A stretch of 55,836 nucleotides of DNA from Candidatus Gastranaerophilales bacterium (GCA_944325705.1 CALVBB010000015.1:1-55836), one strand, 5' to 3'. Positions 1 through 8,704 are shown, counted from the first letter of the stretch. Notes: a model not told the origin generated them from the letters alone. Made by a program: numbers and translations.

Positions 1-73
1 AGAGACTCGAACTCTCACACATCGCTGCGCTAGATCCTAAGTCTAGTGCGTCTACCAATTTCGCCACAGGCCC
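1..73 (-). tRNA. tRNA-Leu (anticodon TAG), 3' end outside the window
   Basis: Read on the minus strand, the gene starts with acceptor strand GGGCCTG, followed by TG, a D-arm with GGTAGACGC, an anticodon stem CTAGA/TCTAG enclosing loop CTTAGGA (anticodon TAG), a long variable arm typical of class II leucine tRNAs, and a T-loop TTCGAGT. The sequence stops at the window edge before the 3' acceptor strand. A promoter-like pair lies about 290 bp upstream, with partial duplications of this tRNA in between. Confidence 0.93.
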
Positions 74-310
74 AAGGGTTTATTTAGTTTTTATCGGGCA
101 TGTGGCTCATTGCTAGACGGCGTCTACCTCCCTCCATTTTTTGATACTTAATCAAAAAACGGAGCCTTGCCACAGGCCCAAGGGTTTATTTAGTTTTTAT
201 CGGGCATGTGGCTCATTGCTAGACGGCGTCTACCTCCCTCCATTTTTTGATACTTAATCAAAAAACGGAGCCTTGCCACAGGCCCAAGGGTTTATTTAGT
301 TTTTATCGGG
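65..310 (-). repeat. 106-bp tandem repeats containing the tRNA-Leu 5' half interrupted by a hairpin
   Basis: Two exact 106-bp units (65-170 and 171-276) and a third partial unit (277-310) lie upstream of tRNA-Leu. Read on the minus strand, each complete extra copy holds the tRNA start GGGCCTGTGGC (minus strand of 275-285 and of 169-179), then a hairpin (238-270 and 132-164) with stem CTCCGTTTTTTGAT and loop TAAGT, then the D-arm piece GGTAGACG followed at once by its own inverted copy CGTCTA (220-232, 114-126). None of these copies has an anticodon arm or 3' half, so they cannot be tRNAs. Confidence 0.9.
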
Positions 311-360
311 TTTGCGGCTCTTTGCTAGACAGAGCCAGCCACTCAAAAGCCACATCTACT

Positions 361-389
361 ACTCTAGCTAAATATTTTTTTTATGTCAA
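361..389 (-). promoter_or_regulatory. Probable promoter of the tRNA-Leu transcript
   Basis: On the minus strand, TTGACA (384-389) and TAGAGT (361-366) are separated by exactly 17 bp. The transcript would cross the duplicated tRNA pieces before reaching tRNA-Leu. Confidence 0.55.
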
Positions 390-485
390 GTGGACTTTCT
401 TTAGATTTTTGTAAAATTAACACTTTAATTTCTTGCCTCAATATTCTATTCTTGATAAATTAAGGTCAACAACAAGGATTTTTTA

Positions 486-1466
486 ATGCGAATTACAGCA
501 ATCAATACATATAGAACAGCTTATATAAATCAGCAACAAACAAAAAGCAAGTTAAGAACTTCACCTGTTCCATACTCAACAACAAACATTCAAAATGACA
601 GAGTTTCCTTTAAGGGGTTTAATTTAAAAAAATATAATCCAGCATACAGATTTTGCATGCAGCTTTTTGAGCGCTCGCAAATTGCCTCAAGAAGGCGTAT
701 TTCCCCTCCTATTAAGGAACTTGAAGGTAAGCTTACCGAAGTTATGATACCGCTCAAAGGCCGTAGGAAAATAGTTGCCTACGACATTAATCCAGATAAC
801 AGAGAGAACTATATTGTATTCTTTCATGGAACCTCCCAGAATATTTCCAACTGCCAGACAACCTACAAAGAATTTTTAAACTCGAATTACGCAGTACTTG
901 CACCGGAATACAGCGGCTTTGGGAAAAACAAATCCAGAACGGCCGATGAATATACTCTGGAAGAAGATATTGCAGCTGTAGTTAGATATTTAAAGAAAAA
1001 GAAAATAAAACCTGAAAATACAGGTATAGCAGGTCACAGCCTCGGAGGTTTTGCAGCAACAAGGCTTGCAGAAGAAATTCCTCAGGCAAAATTTCTGATT
1101 TTGATTTCACCGGTGAATACTCTGAGTTATGAAGTTGAAAACATTGTAAAACAGCGCAAATTCAAAGTTCCGAAAATTTATCAGTTTATTTACAAACATT
1201 ATCCGCAGATATTAGCGCCACTCGACAGAATATTTAAAACTGAAGAGAGAATTGCAAAAACAAAAATTCCTCTTTATATAATTCACTCATCAAATGACAG
1301 CCTTATTCCGGTGAAATCATCCAAAGAATTAGCGCTAAAATCAAAATCCCTGCGTGAACTAATAATTCTGGACGGCGGAGGACACCGCATGGATGAAACC
1401 AAAATAGCAACCCTACATGATATTCTTGCCAGAATGAATGTCAAACCGCAAAAAGCTGCCGAATAA
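486..1466 (+). CDS. Alpha/beta hydrolase (S33-like serine hydrolase)
   Basis: 326 residues with a complete alpha/beta-hydrolase catalytic set: oxyanion-hole motif FFHGTSQN, nucleophile elbow GHSLGG (Ser near 184), acid in HSSNDSLIP (Asp near 270) and GGGHRMD (His near 299). The order and spacing fit the serine aminopeptidase/esterase branch; the substrate cannot be read from the sequence. The first 50 or so residues are not part of the fold: they are polar, start MRITAINTY and end in VSFKG, a pattern also seen at the start of the 31950 glycosyltransferase. There is no classical signal peptide. ATG 486 follows the RBS-like AAGGA. The gene stands alone and converges with ugd, 7 bp between stop codons. 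Confidence 0.85.
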   Translation: MRITAINTYRTAYINQQQTKSKLRTSPVPYSTTNIQNDRVSFKGFNLKKYNPAYRFCMQLFERSQIASRRRISPPIKELEGKLTEVMIPLKGRRKIVAYDINPDNRENYIVFFHGTSQNISNCQTTYKEFLNSNYAVLAPEYSGFGKNKSRTADEYTLEEDIAAVVRYLKKKKIKPENTGIAGHSLGGFAATRLAEEIPQAKFLILISPVNTLSYEVENIVKQRKFKVPKIYQFIYKHYPQILAPLDRIFKTEERIAKTKIPLYIIHSSNDSLIPVKSSKELALKSKSLRELIILDGGGHRMDETKIATLHDILARMNVKPQKAAE

Positions 1467-1473
1467 TTCAAGG

Positions 1474-2775
1474 TTATTGTTTTCCGACACAGTAGTATTC
1501 AAACCCGCGGCGTTCCATTCTATCGGGTTCATACTGATTACGTCCATCAAAAATTATCGGATGTTTTAACAATGCTTTAATCCTATCAAAATCTGGACGT
1601 CTGAATTCATTCCACTCGGTCAGAAGCAGCATGCAATCTGCACCTTCTAATGCGTCATAAGCCCCGTTTGCGTAAATAATCCTGTCACCCCATAAGCTGC
1701 GTGCAAAATCAAAAGCTTTAGGATCATAGGCTTTAACCTTTGCACCGAGTTCAAGGAGCGCATTAATGATAGTTATAGAAGGCGCCATACGCATATCATT
1801 TGTTTTGGGTTTAAAAGCGAGCCCCCAAATACCAAAAGTCATACCTTCTATATTTGACTTAAATCGCTTAAGAATTTTATTAATAAAAATAACTCTCTGT
1901 TCTTTATTAACCTCATCAGCCGCTTCAAGAAGCCTATAGCCGCAATTGTTATCTTTAGCTGTTTTTAAAAGAGCTTTTACATCTTTCGGGAAGCAGCTTC
2001 CGCCGTATCCGAGCCCCGGAAACAAAAACTGCGATCCGATACGCTTGTCCGCACACATGCCAATCCTTACCATCTCGGCATTAGCGCCGACTTTTTCACA
2101 AATATTAGCAATTTCATTTGCATAAGAAATTTTCACGGCAAGAAAAGAATTAGCGGCATATTTTGTCATCTCGGCAGATTTAACATCCATGATAATTACA
2201 GGATTCCCGGTGCGCAAAAACGGGGAATAAAGTTCCTGCATAATTTCTGTTGCCTTTTGCGAATTTGAACCTATAACAACTCTATCAGGCTTGAGAAAAT
2301 CATCAACAGCCGCACCCTGCTTTAAAAATTCAGGGTTTGAAACGACATCAAATTCATGAGATGTATATTTTTTAATAATCGCAGTAACTCTATCAGCTGT
2401 ACCAACAGGAACGGTAGATTTATCAACTATAACTTTATAACCGTTTACGGCTTTGCCTATGCTTTCAGCGACAGCCTCAACGTACTGTAAATCCGCTGCA
2501 CCATCCTCGCTTTGCGGGGTTCCAACCGCAATAAAACATACCAGAGATTTTTCAACAGCTGACTTTAAATCAGACGTAAATTTAAGACGATTTTCTCTGA
2601 CGTTTACTTTTATTAATTCTTCAAGCCCCGGTTCATATATAGGCACAATTCCTTTTTCTAATTTTGTAAGTTTATCCAGATCGTTATCCACACAAACAAC
2701 ATTATTTCCCATCTCTGCAAGACATGTTCCTACAACTAATCCTACATATCCTGTTCCGATAACACAAATCTGCAT
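1474..2775 (-). CDS. ugd: UDP-glucose 6-dehydrogenase
   Basis: 433 residues, the normal length for Ugd/TuaD. It oxidises UDP-glucose to UDP-glucuronate with two NAD+, feeding capsule or LPS sugars in the cytoplasm. The N-terminus is a Rossmann nucleotide-binding fold (ICVIGTGYVGLVVG). The central domain has the motif GYGGSCFPKD with the catalytic Cys near 260, and the C-terminal UDP-binding domain starts around FGIWGLAFKP. A UDP-N-acetylmannosamine dehydrogenase is the nearest alternative, but the motifs fit Ugd better. It is a single gene, divergent from msbA, with which it shares an intergenic region of about 130 bp. Confidence 0.93.
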   Translation of the reverse strand: MQICVIGTGYVGLVVGTCLAEMGNNVVCVDNDLDKLTKLEKGIVPIYEPGLEELIKVNVRENRLKFTSDLKSAVEKSLVCFIAVGTPQSEDGAADLQYVEAVAESIGKAVNGYKVIVDKSTVPVGTADRVTAIIKKYTSHEFDVVSNPEFLKQGAAVDDFLKPDRVVIGSNSQKATEIMQELYSPFLRTGNPVIIMDVKSAEMTKYAANSFLAVKISYANEIANICEKVGANAEMVRIGMCADKRIGSQFLFPGLGYGGSCFPKDVKALLKTAKDNNCGYRLLEAADEVNKEQRVIFINKILKRFKSNIEGMTFGIWGLAFKPKTNDMRMAPSITIINALLELGAKVKAYDPKAFDFARSLWGDRIIYANGAYDALEGADCMLLLTEWNEFRRPDFDRIKALLKHPIIFDGRNQYEPDRMERRGFEYYCVGKQ

Positions 2776-2909
2776 GCTTAAAACCTTCTCCTTAAAAAAC
2801 TACTCTCATAAAGAAATTTTAACACAAATACATCAATATTTAGCAAATTAAAAATTTTTATGGAATAATGGCTATTAGGTGAACATAGATTACTGGGGGC
2901 TTAAAAAGA

Positions 2910-4763
2910 ATGAGCATTGATTACAAACTTAAAAATACGGTTTCAAAAGACGCTTTTAAATACGGATACCTTCTTAAAAAGATTTTTCCTTATATAAAAC
3001 CTGTCATGCCGCGTGCAATATTAAACCTTATTATAGCAATCCCGTTAGGACTGCTTGACGGTGTTGTTGCTCTTTCGTTAAAACCGTATCTTGATCTTGT
3101 AATTAATGGAGATCCGGCTAAAACTTATACAATTTTAGGTCATGATGTCCATATCCAGGCAGCATTTGCTGCGATTATTCCTTTTGGTATAGTAGGGTTT
3201 GCGCTGTTTCAGGGCGTTTTGAAATACTTGAGCAACTACCTGACAGACTGGACAGGAAACAAAATTTCAAACTCTTTAAAAATAGATTTGTTTAAAAAAT
3301 TAACTAATCTCGATCCGCAGTTTTATGATGTAAACTCCTCCGGTCTTGTTTTAACAAGATTTTTATCAGATCCTGACGCAGCTTCAAGAAATATCATAGA
3401 CAGCCTAAAATCGTTTATTGCAACAGCATTCGGGCTTGTAGGACTTGTCGGTGTTTTGATTTATAACTCATGGCAGCTTGCAATTATCGGGGTGACAGTA
3501 ATGGGAATTGCGATTACTCCTGTTACTTTAATAAGAAAGAAAATCAAAAGCGTTTCAAATGCAAGCATGGTTGTCGGCGGAAACATGACCACAAACTTTA
3601 ATGAAACCTTTGCTGGCAACAAGATTATGACAGCATATAATCTTCAGAAAATGCAGAACGAAAAATTTGAGGATCAGATACACCAGCAGTTTCATCTTGC
3701 AATGTCATTGACAAAACGTGTCGGCTGGATGTCGCCTATAATGTATTTTGTCTGTTCAATAGGTATAGCGCTTGTCATGGCTTACGGAAACCACCTGATA
3801 CTTTCAGGCCAGATGTCAGCCGGAAGCTTTGCCTCTTTTGTAACCTCACTCTTGCTTCTTTATAAACCGACAAAAACCCTCGGAAATACATTAACAAGCC
3901 TTCAGGGAACCTTTGTTGCAATGGGGCGTGTGTTTGAACTGTTTGATCTTCAGCCGCATATTAAAAATGCGACTGACGCTGTTGAATTAAAAGGATTTAA
4001 CAATTCTATCGAATTTAAGAACGTTAACTTTGAATATGAAGCAGGTGTTCCGGTACTCAAAAACTTTAATCTTAAAGTTAATAAAAACGAAACACTTGCG
4101 CTTGTCGGTAACTCGGGCGGAGGCAAAAGCACAGTTGTAAGTCTTATTCCGAGATTTTACGATGTTACAAGCGGGGCAGTAGAATTTGACGGAGTTGACA
4201 TAAGACATTTTGAACTTCATTCCCTGAGGGATCAGATTTCTTTTGTATTTCAGGATAACTTCCTGTTCTCCGGTACAATAAGACAGAATATTATGATGGG
4301 GAATGAGGATGCTACGGAAGAACAGCTTGAAAATGTTGTAAGAATGGCTCATCTGGATGAGTTTACAAATTCTCTTGAAAACGGCCTTGATACTTATGTC
4401 GGAGAAAGAGGAACCACCCTCTCCGGCGGTCAAAGGCAGCGAGTTGCAATTGCAAGAGCTATGCTTAAAGATGCCCCTATCGTAATTCTTGATGAGGCAA
4501 CTTCAGCACTTGACAACAAATCCGAAGCTATTGTTCAGAAAGCTCTTGATAACCTCATACAGAATAAAACAGTATTTGTCATTGCCCACAGACTTTCAAC
4601 AATCAAAAATGCAGACAGAATTGCTGTTGTAAACGAGGGTGAACTTGCGGAACTCGGAACCCATGAAGAACTTATGAAATACGAAAACGGCATTTACAGA
4701 AAGCTTTATGAGATGCAGTTCAAAAATCAGGAAGAAGCAAAAGAGGCTGCTGTTGTTTCATGA
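2910..4763 (+). CDS. msbA: ABC exporter, MsbA-type lipid A/lipid flippase
   Basis: 617-residue half-transporter: an N-terminal six-helix ABC transmembrane domain (about 20-320) fused to an ATPase domain. Walker A GNSGGGKST lies near 399, signature LSGGQRQ near 504, Walker B VILDEATSALD near 522-534 and the H-loop AHRLS near 559. The family flips lipid A-core or other lipids across the inner membrane as a homodimer; lpxK and waaA elsewhere in the window support a lipid A role. MsbA and other multidrug-like half-transporters cannot be separated by motif alone. The stop codon overlaps the start of the next gene (ATGA). Confidence 0.85.
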   Translation: MSIDYKLKNTVSKDAFKYGYLLKKIFPYIKPVMPRAILNLIIAIPLGLLDGVVALSLKPYLDLVINGDPAKTYTILGHDVHIQAAFAAIIPFGIVGFALFQGVLKYLSNYLTDWTGNKISNSLKIDLFKKLTNLDPQFYDVNSSGLVLTRFLSDPDAASRNIIDSLKSFIATAFGLVGLVGVLIYNSWQLAIIGVTVMGIAITPVTLIRKKIKSVSNASMVVGGNMTTNFNETFAGNKIMTAYNLQKMQNEKFEDQIHQQFHLAMSLTKRVGWMSPIMYFVCSIGIALVMAYGNHLILSGQMSAGSFASFVTSLLLLYKPTKTLGNTLTSLQGTFVAMGRVFELFDLQPHIKNATDAVELKGFNNSIEFKNVNFEYEAGVPVLKNFNLKVNKNETLALVGNSGGGKSTVVSLIPRFYDVTSGAVEFDGVDIRHFELHSLRDQISFVFQDNFLFSGTIRQNIMMGNEDATEEQLENVVRMAHLDEFTNSLENGLDTYVGERGTTLSGGQRQRVAIARAMLKDAPIVILDEATSALDNKSEAIVQKALDNLIQNKTVFVIAHRLSTIKNADRIAVVNEGELAELGTHEELMKYENGIYRKLYEMQFKNQEEAKEAAVVS

Positions 4764-5101
4764 CAAATATTATTATAAAAAAATGGATAGAGCCTTACGT
4801 GCTTTTAGAAACAGCAAAACAACATTTTGCGATGAAAGATTACACATTTGACGGCTTTTCTAAAAATACAGTCCGCGCAGAATTTTTAAAAGCGCTGGAA
4901 AAATCGGATACCTTTGGACTTTACATGAAAAACGTCAACAAGTTCTACCTTTTTAGCGGCAGTGAAAACATTAATCTAAAAGAATTATACAACTTTTCTG
5001 ATGAAGATTTTGAGTTGATAGATGATATGGATGAGCCGTTTAATCTTGTTGATATGGGAAAAGCAGAAGCCGGAATTATACAAGTATTAGCGCCGGATTA
5101 G
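4760..5101 (+). CDS. Small hypothetical protein co-transcribed with msbA
   Basis: 113 residues, acidic at the C-terminal end, with no signal peptide, membrane helix or motif that I recognise. The ATG overlaps the msbA stop by four bases, so the two are almost certainly translated from one mRNA with coupling. Its function is unknown. The context suggests a cytoplasmic partner of the exporter or simply an operon passenger. Confidence 0.75.
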   Translation: MTNIIIKKWIEPYVLLETAKQHFAMKDYTFDGFSKNTVRAEFLKALEKSDTFGLYMKNVNKFYLFSGSENINLKELYNFSDEDFELIDDMDEPFNLVDMGKAEAGIIQVLAPD

Positions 5102-5190
5102 TAAATCCGACCTGCATTCTTACATTTAAAAGCCGGCTTTTTTCTGACGATTACCCTCAAAACAAGCGTACCCGCTGTAAACAAAACAGA

Positions 5191-5511
5191 TTACAAAAGC
5201 GTCTTAACAAAATTTCGGACAGAGTTAAGCCGCTTTTTATCATCCCTGAATGAAGAAATTATACTGACAACGTCATCAAACAATTCCTCGTTTGTCTTGA
5301 GTGACTCAAATTCAAACAGGTCAGCAAATTGTATCTGCAGAATTTCAACTATTTTAACAAGATTATCGGCAGACGGGAAATATTTTCCGGTTTCAACCGC
5401 ACTGATACTTGTAACATCAACCCCGACAAGCTCGGCAAGCTTTTCCTGCGTTAAATTTCTGTATTTTCTGTACTTCTGAACATTCCGCCCGAAACTCTTT
5501 TTAAAATTCAT
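5191..5511 (-). CDS. XRE-family helix-turn-helix regulator (divergent to a prepilin)
   Basis: About 106 residues. The N-terminal 65 form a Cro/CI-type helix-turn-helix (RNLTQEKLAELVGVDVTSIS, then ETGKYFPSADNL); a short acidic tail ends in VRNFVKTLL. An upstream GTG (5517) is in frame, but the ATG at 5511 has the better-placed GAGGG ribosome site. It is divergent from the prepilin at 5647, and the space between them carries three copies of an operator-like sequence, so it probably represses the prepilin and itself. Similar regulators lie at 13760 and 46521, with matching C-terminal tails (for example LKILYSVIKGMF and LDIYNILRGFL). Confidence 0.88.
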   Translation of the reverse strand: MNFKKSFGRNVQKYRKYRNLTQEKLAELVGVDVTSISAVETGKYFPSADNLVKIVEILQIQFADLFEFESLKTNEELFDDVVSIISSFRDDKKRLNSVRNFVKTLL

Positions 5512-5555
5512 TTTCACCCTCTTTAAATATTTTATATATTATTAAAACATTTAAC

Positions 5556-5626
5556 ATTGAGTTTTACTTCTTTAACATGTTGCAAAAATTGAGTTTTACA
5601 CTTATAATATAAAAGTAAAACTTAAT
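5556..5626. promoter_or_regulatory. Operator-like repeats between XRE regulator and prepilin
   Basis: ATTGAGTTTTAC occurs at 5556-5567 and again at 5588-5599; an inverted relative, AGTAAAACTTAAT, lies at 5614-5626. The middle copy falls in the -35/-10 spacer of the prepilin promoter and the third lies just after its expected start of transcription, the placement expected of repressor sites. Confidence 0.6.
5580..5608 (+). promoter_or_regulatory. Probable promoter of the 5647 prepilin
   Basis: TTGCAA (5580-5585) and TATAAT (5603-5608) are separated by 17 bp, followed by a GGAGG ribosome site and ATG at 5647. Confidence 0.6.
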
Positions 5627-5646
5627 TTATCTGGAGGAAAATTTGA

Positions 5647-6381
5647 ATGAAACTTAAAGTTAAAAAAAGTTCCGGATTTACTCTTGCGGAAGTCCTAATA
5701 ACTCTAGGTTTAATAGGAGTTGTCGCAGCAATTACGCTGCCGGCGTTAATTCAGAATAATAAAAATAAAGAGGTAGAGGCTCGGCTAAAAAAGATTTACT
5801 CGATTATGAATCAGGCAATATTGATGTCAGAAAAGGATAACGGGCCAAAAGAATACTGGTCATTTTGTGATTTCGGGGAGGATACAAATACGGAAAACAC
5901 CTCTTCATGCAGACAGCATTTTGATAAGTATATTTTGCCGTACATAAAATACACCAAAACTGAAGAATTTACGGCTGCCGGAAGGTATAATCTTGCTATT
6001 TATTTCAGCGACGGAAGTGTTTTAATAGGGAAAATGCACCCTTCTCTTGTCGACTACTATTTTTATCCTAACGGAAAAAATTTCAAGAAAGACGAATTTA
6101 TGACCGTAAGTGACGATGGAACAGAAACAAGAAAAATGTGCGGTACAACTTTTTTTGCATTTGAATTCTCGCCGATTTTAAATGATAAAAATTCAAAATT
6201 TCACTACCGTAAAGGTTTTGAGCCTTATAAACGCGCATTAAATGAACTAACCGTTGAAGAATTAACAGGCAGTAACGTTAACGCCTGCACAAAGAATGCA
6301 AACTATAAGGTTTGGTGCACAGCCTTAATTCAGCTTAACGGCTGGAAGATTCCGAATGATTACCCGTTTAAAGTAAAATAA
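5647..6381 (+). CDS. Type IV prepilin / pseudopilin-like protein
   Basis: 244 residues with a class III signal: short basic leader, prepilin-peptidase site G10/F11, Glu at +5 (E15), and hydrophobic helix FTLAEVLITLGLIGVVAA. The remainder is a globular, Cys-containing head ending in LNGWKIPNDYPF. It is a close paralogue of the 51841 prepilin (shared MNQA, DNGPKEYW and GWKIP blocks). It would be processed by a prepilin peptidase and assembled into a type IV pilus or pseudopilus at the inner membrane. GGAGG precedes the ATG. Expression is probably controlled by the divergent XRE regulator. Confidence 0.9.
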   Translation: MKLKVKKSSGFTLAEVLITLGLIGVVAAITLPALIQNNKNKEVEARLKKIYSIMNQAILMSEKDNGPKEYWSFCDFGEDTNTENTSSCRQHFDKYILPYIKYTKTEEFTAAGRYNLAIYFSDGSVLIGKMHPSLVDYYFYPNGKNFKKDEFMTVSDDGTETRKMCGTTFFAFEFSPILNDKNSKFHYRKGFEPYKRALNELTVEELTGSNVNACTKNANYKVWCTALIQLNGWKIPNDYPFKVK

Positions 6382-6474
6382 GTCCTTAAATTCAGTTAAT
6401 ATTTGCGCAATTTTCACAAACAAAAATCCTTTATATAAATATAAAGGGGATATTTATATAAAAAGGGGAAAATT

Positions 6475-7404
6475 TTGTTTGGCAGCGCACTGGTAAAGAT
6501 GAATACCTCATATTTAAACAGTAATCCCTATGGCAGCGGATTTAATCTCAATATGTCATGCGGATATTCTATGCCTTCTTCATATTCCTGCAATTCAGTA
6601 TTTAATGCCGGCGTAAGCTTTACCCCTGCAGGATATTCTTCTATGTATCCTGTAAGTTATGCTGCCGTAATGCCAATGCCTGCATTCGGCGGCTTTTGCG
6701 GCGGATTTGGAAACTTTGGCTGGTTTATGGCAATGCCTTTTCTGCAGAACTTTATGGATATGATGACAACATTTTCCACCCTGAACACAACAAACAGTAT
6801 TACTGATAATTATATAAATAAAGGAAAATCAAACAGCGCAGCATCAGCATCATTTACAGCATATTCACCTTCATATACTCCGGTCAGCAACATGTTCTCA
6901 TGGATGCCGACACTTAACAAAAACTTTTCCTTAAGTACAACATACTCTTCTAAAAAGAACAAAACAAAATACACATTCCATACATCTTCGTTCAACACAA
7001 AAACAAATCTTCCGGCACTGAAAGATGCAGGATATGATGAGGAAAAGGGTTATAATCTTGCAAAAACAGCCGCAGGTAATGCAGTCGGGTTTACTCATAA
7101 ATGCGCAAAATACGTCAGAATTGCACTCGAGAAAAACGGACTTTCTAACGGAATGCGCGGTGATGGTTATGAATATGCGAACATATTGAGTCAAAATAAC
7201 AACTTTAAAGAGATTTCAACAAAGGATGTAAACCTTTCATCACTTCCTGCAGGATGTGTACTCGTTTACGGACAGGGTGTTGCAGGCTATGACAGCAAAG
7301 CCGGACACGTAGAAATTACACTCGGCAACGGACAGGCAGTAAGTGACGGAGTTACAAATAATATAAGACCAGGCGCAAGAGTATTTGTTCCGGTTTCAGC
7401 TTAA
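6475..7404 (+). CDS. Protein with C-terminal CHAP/NlpC-like Cys-His domain
   Basis: 309 residues from a TTG start preceded by AAAAGGGGAA; an in-frame ATG 18 nt later is the alternative. The first 110 residues are low-complexity, rich in Met, Phe, Gly, Ser and Pro, and lack a classical signal peptide. From about 190 onward it looks like a small cysteine amidase/peptidase: TAAGNAVGFTHKCAKYVR (Cys near 210) and AGHVEITLGNG (His near 277), the Cys...His order of CHAP and NlpC/P60 peptidoglycan hydrolases. Cell-wall cleavage is therefore plausible but not proven. Confidence 0.65.
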   Translation: MFGSALVKMNTSYLNSNPYGSGFNLNMSCGYSMPSSYSCNSVFNAGVSFTPAGYSSMYPVSYAAVMPMPAFGGFCGGFGNFGWFMAMPFLQNFMDMMTTFSTLNTTNSITDNYINKGKSNSAASASFTAYSPSYTPVSNMFSWMPTLNKNFSLSTTYSSKKNKTKYTFHTSSFNTKTNLPALKDAGYDEEKGYNLAKTAAGNAVGFTHKCAKYVRIALEKNGLSNGMRGDGYEYANILSQNNNFKEISTKDVNLSSLPAGCVLVYGQGVAGYDSKAGHVEITLGNGQAVSDGVTNNIRPGARVFVPVSA

Positions 7405-7976
7405 GACAACGTTGTTAAAAAAGCATTAACCGCATCTTCAAGCTCTTTAAGCGTACCGTTATTATAAATCACATAATCGCAAAGCTCTTTTTTCTCATCC
7501 TGAGGCATCTGGGCAGACATGCGTTTATTGGCATATTCAAGACTATAGTGATTCCTCGAAATCAAGCGTTTCTCACGAATGCTATCCTCCGTATAAATAA
7601 GGAGAGCTTTTTCAAACAAATCCTGCATACCGCACTCAAACAAAAGCGGTATGCTCACAAATACAAATTTTTCTGATTTATTTGTCTCAAAAAACTCGAG
7701 AATTTTTTCTTTTACAGCAGGATGAATAATCTCCTCAAGCTTCTTCTTTAAATCACTCCTGTCAAAAACCAGCCTTCCAAGCTTTTCGCGCGAAATACTG
7801 CCGTCAGGCTCAAACACATCAAACGCCCTAAAGACTTTACGCACTGCCTCAAGTTCATTAAGGAGCATGTGAGCGGTTTTATCTGTATCCAGAACGTTAT
7901 AGCCTGATTTTTCAAGAATATTTTGAACCGCAGACTTGCCGCTTGCAATATTTCCGGTAATGGCAATCCTAATCAT
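7401..7976 (-). CDS. coaE: Dephospho-CoA kinase
   Basis: 191 residues. It phosphorylates the ribose 3'-hydroxyl of dephospho-CoA, the last step of CoA synthesis. The P-loop GNIASGKS lies at residues 8-15, followed by VLDTDKTAH (the D-x-D/H substrate region), the lid region REKLGRLVF and HPAVKEKI, all standard for CoaE. Its start overlaps the stop of the upstream pseudouridine synthase by four bases, making it the last gene of a three-gene operon. It converges with the 6475 gene, the two ends overlapping by four bases. Confidence 0.93.
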   Translation of the reverse strand: MIRIAITGNIASGKSAVQNILEKSGYNVLDTDKTAHMLLNELEAVRKVFRAFDVFEPDGSISREKLGRLVFDRSDLKKKLEEIIHPAVKEKILEFFETNKSEKFVFVSIPLLFECGMQDLFEKALLIYTEDSIREKRLISRNHYSLEYANKRMSAQMPQDEKKELCDYVIYNNGTLKELEDAVNAFLTTLS

Positions 7977-8704
7977 CTTGCTGCAATCCTGTTTAAAAAG
8001 TTGCGCAACTCTTTAATCTGCTGCGGCTTTATCGGCTTAAACTGCCCGCGCTTTAGCCCTTCAAGACTAATTGTGGCATGCTGAATGCGCTTTAAGGACT
8101 TAACCTCAAACCCTAAGTGTTCAAACATTTTTCGAATTTGCCTGTTCAACCCTTGATAAAGCGTAATCTGCATCATAGTGTGTTTATTATCAGCTTCCAG
8201 AACAATAACATCAGCGTAAGCGGTTTTTCCTTTTTCGATTTCAATACCGGCAGCCATCTGCTCAATCTGATGAGGATGTATTCTTCCGTCAATGGACACA
8301 AGATAAACTTTCGGAACCTTTACTGACGGATGGGTTAAATCATTAATCAAATCACCGTCGTTAGTCAATATTAAAAGCCCTGTAGAATCCTTATCAAGAC
8401 GTCCGACGGGTTTTAGACTGTACAGATTTTCCGGAAGCAGGTCGTAAATAGTTTTTCGGCCTTTTTCATCATCGCTTGTAGTAATATATCCGGCAGGCTT
8501 GTAAAACCTGTAATATTCATGCTTTGCAGGATGAATAAGCTTTTTATCCACAAAAACTTTATCTTTTTCCTGCACAAGAAAACCGAGTTCAGTAACTTTT
8601 TTACCGTTAACCTGCACAACACCGCTTTCAATAAGTTCATCCGCCCTGCGTCTTGAGCAGAGCCCTGATGAGGCAATATACTTATTTAAACGAGTGCCGG
8701 ACAT
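7973..8704 (-). CDS. rluB: rRNA pseudouridine synthase, RsuA/RluB/RluE family
   Basis: 243 residues: an N-terminal S4 RNA-binding domain (about 1-60, TRLNKYIASSGLCSRRRADELI) and a catalytic domain with GRLDKDSTGLLILTNDGD, the Asp near 103 being the conserved nucleophile. It isomerises a uridine in 23S or 16S rRNA. RluB (23S) is the usual assignment for this S4-containing form, but RsuA-like specificity cannot be excluded. It overlaps the upstream thioesterase by 19 bp and the downstream coaE by four. Confidence 0.88.
   Translation of the reverse strand: MSGTRLNKYIASSGLCSRRRADELIESGVVQVNGKKVTELGFLVQEKDKVFVDKKLIHPAKHEYYRFYKPAGYITTSDDEKGRKTIYDLLPENLYSLKPVGRLDKDSTGLLILTNDGDLINDLTHPSVKVPKVYLVSIDGRIHPHQIEQMAAGIEIEKGKTAYADVIVLEADNKHTMMQITLYQGLNRQIRKMFEHLGFEVKSLKRIQHATISLEGLKRGQFKPIKPQQIKELRNFLNRIAAR

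Noticed and set aside
65-310. CRISPR array
   Set aside because: The 106-bp units are exact tandem copies without variable spacers and contain tRNA sequence; no cas genes are present.
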